Part shown: positions 41,106 through 41,183 of the stretch, in pieces
How positions within the stretch are numbered: the stretch's first letter is position 1
Layout of the letters: each line of letters begins with the position of its first letter
Source: Planctomycetota bacterium
Lineage (GTDB): Bacteria > Planctomycetota > PUPC01 > DSUN01
Reading direction: 5' to 3'
DNA: 41,183 nt
Assembly (NCBI GenBank): GCA_016872875.1
Contig: VGYW01000013.1
Span: 1 to 41,183 of the forward strand
Translations under genes and position numbers: made by a program
The notes under the pieces: generated by a model
What the model was told of the DNA's origin: nothing
Database searches by the model: none
The model's input: only the letters and a program-made list of their open reading frames with translations

Positions 41106-41162
41106 CGTCGGGGGCTTTGCCCCCGAACCCCCAGGATTTTCCGCTTTCGGGCCGCCGGCACC
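41106..41162. repeat. CCCCCAGGATTT element, partial copy at window end
   Basis: GGGGGCTTTGCCCCC followed by GAACCCCCAGGATTT and GCCGCCGGCAC is the reverse complement of the right arm at 32354-32412. The remainder of the element, if present, lies beyond the window. Confidence 0.8.
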
Positions 41163-41183
41163 CCAACAGGAAAATGGCCGCGC

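Overview
The window is GC-rich, gene-dense bacterial DNA. Its gene content suggests an uncultivated member of the Planctomycetota or a neighbouring lineage: a DUF4159 protein, a Tat-exported Gfo/Idh/MocA oxidoreductase, a double ThuA-like protein, a secreted SGNH hydrolase, a pilin-like protein and a bacterial DNA topoisomerase VI. This placement is inferred from gene families only. Most promoters I could find are sigma70-like, TTGAC(N) with a 16-18 bp spacer and TANNNT.

Layout. 1-3.5 kb: the end of a DUF4159 protein, a YfcE-type phosphoesterase, a PEGA lipoprotein, and a PfkB sugar kinase interrupted in frame by a palindromic repeat array. 3.7-5.2 kb: gltX. 5.4-7.1 kb: a retropepsin-like protein and a pseudopilin-like protein. 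7.2-10.0 kb: the classical rpsB-tsf-pyrH-frr operon with its own promoter. 10.3-14.1 kb: a 1059-residue exported calcium-repeat protein with a distinct C-terminal domain, followed at once by a small gene with a perfect Shine-Dalgarno (possible effector and immunity pair). 14.4-15.6 kb: an unknown gene, tandem tRNA-Lys and tRNA-Glu, and a small convergent gene that runs into tRNA-Glu. 15.9-19.5 kb: oxidoreductase, MFS transporter and SGNH hydrolase, a likely carbohydrate-utilisation group.

19.6-25.3 kb: a miniature IS remnant, a ribbon-helix-helix/zinc-ribbon regulator with an operator in its own promoter, a membrane protein, a PHP-domain protein and the double ThuA protein. 25.4-26.6 kb: a decayed region with antitoxin-like genes lacking visible toxins. 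26.6-31.4 kb: SDR, hisD (with a repeat inserted in frame), an aldo/keto-reductase-like protein and an NDP-sugar epimerase. 31.6-36.6 kb (minus strand): small unknown genes and the two topoisomerase VI subunits, separated by a DUF3800 gene and a convergent small-RNA unit that has its own promoter, operator-like palindrome and terminator. 36.9-41.0 kb: a zinc-ribbon/HEAT-repeat membrane protein and a translationally coupled AAA ATPase plus TOPRIM-like pair that looks like a defence module.

The intergenic space is unusually full of dispersed inverted repeats, in at least seven families. One family, hairpins built from GAGGACGA, lies directly upstream of four different promoters. Two palindromic repeats sit in frame inside enzyme genes, like the palindromic elements of Rickettsia. 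The observations most worth follow-up are the DUF3800/small-RNA cassette inside the topoisomerase VI locus, the 72-bp palindrome array in the sugar kinase, and the hairpin-plus-promoter modules.
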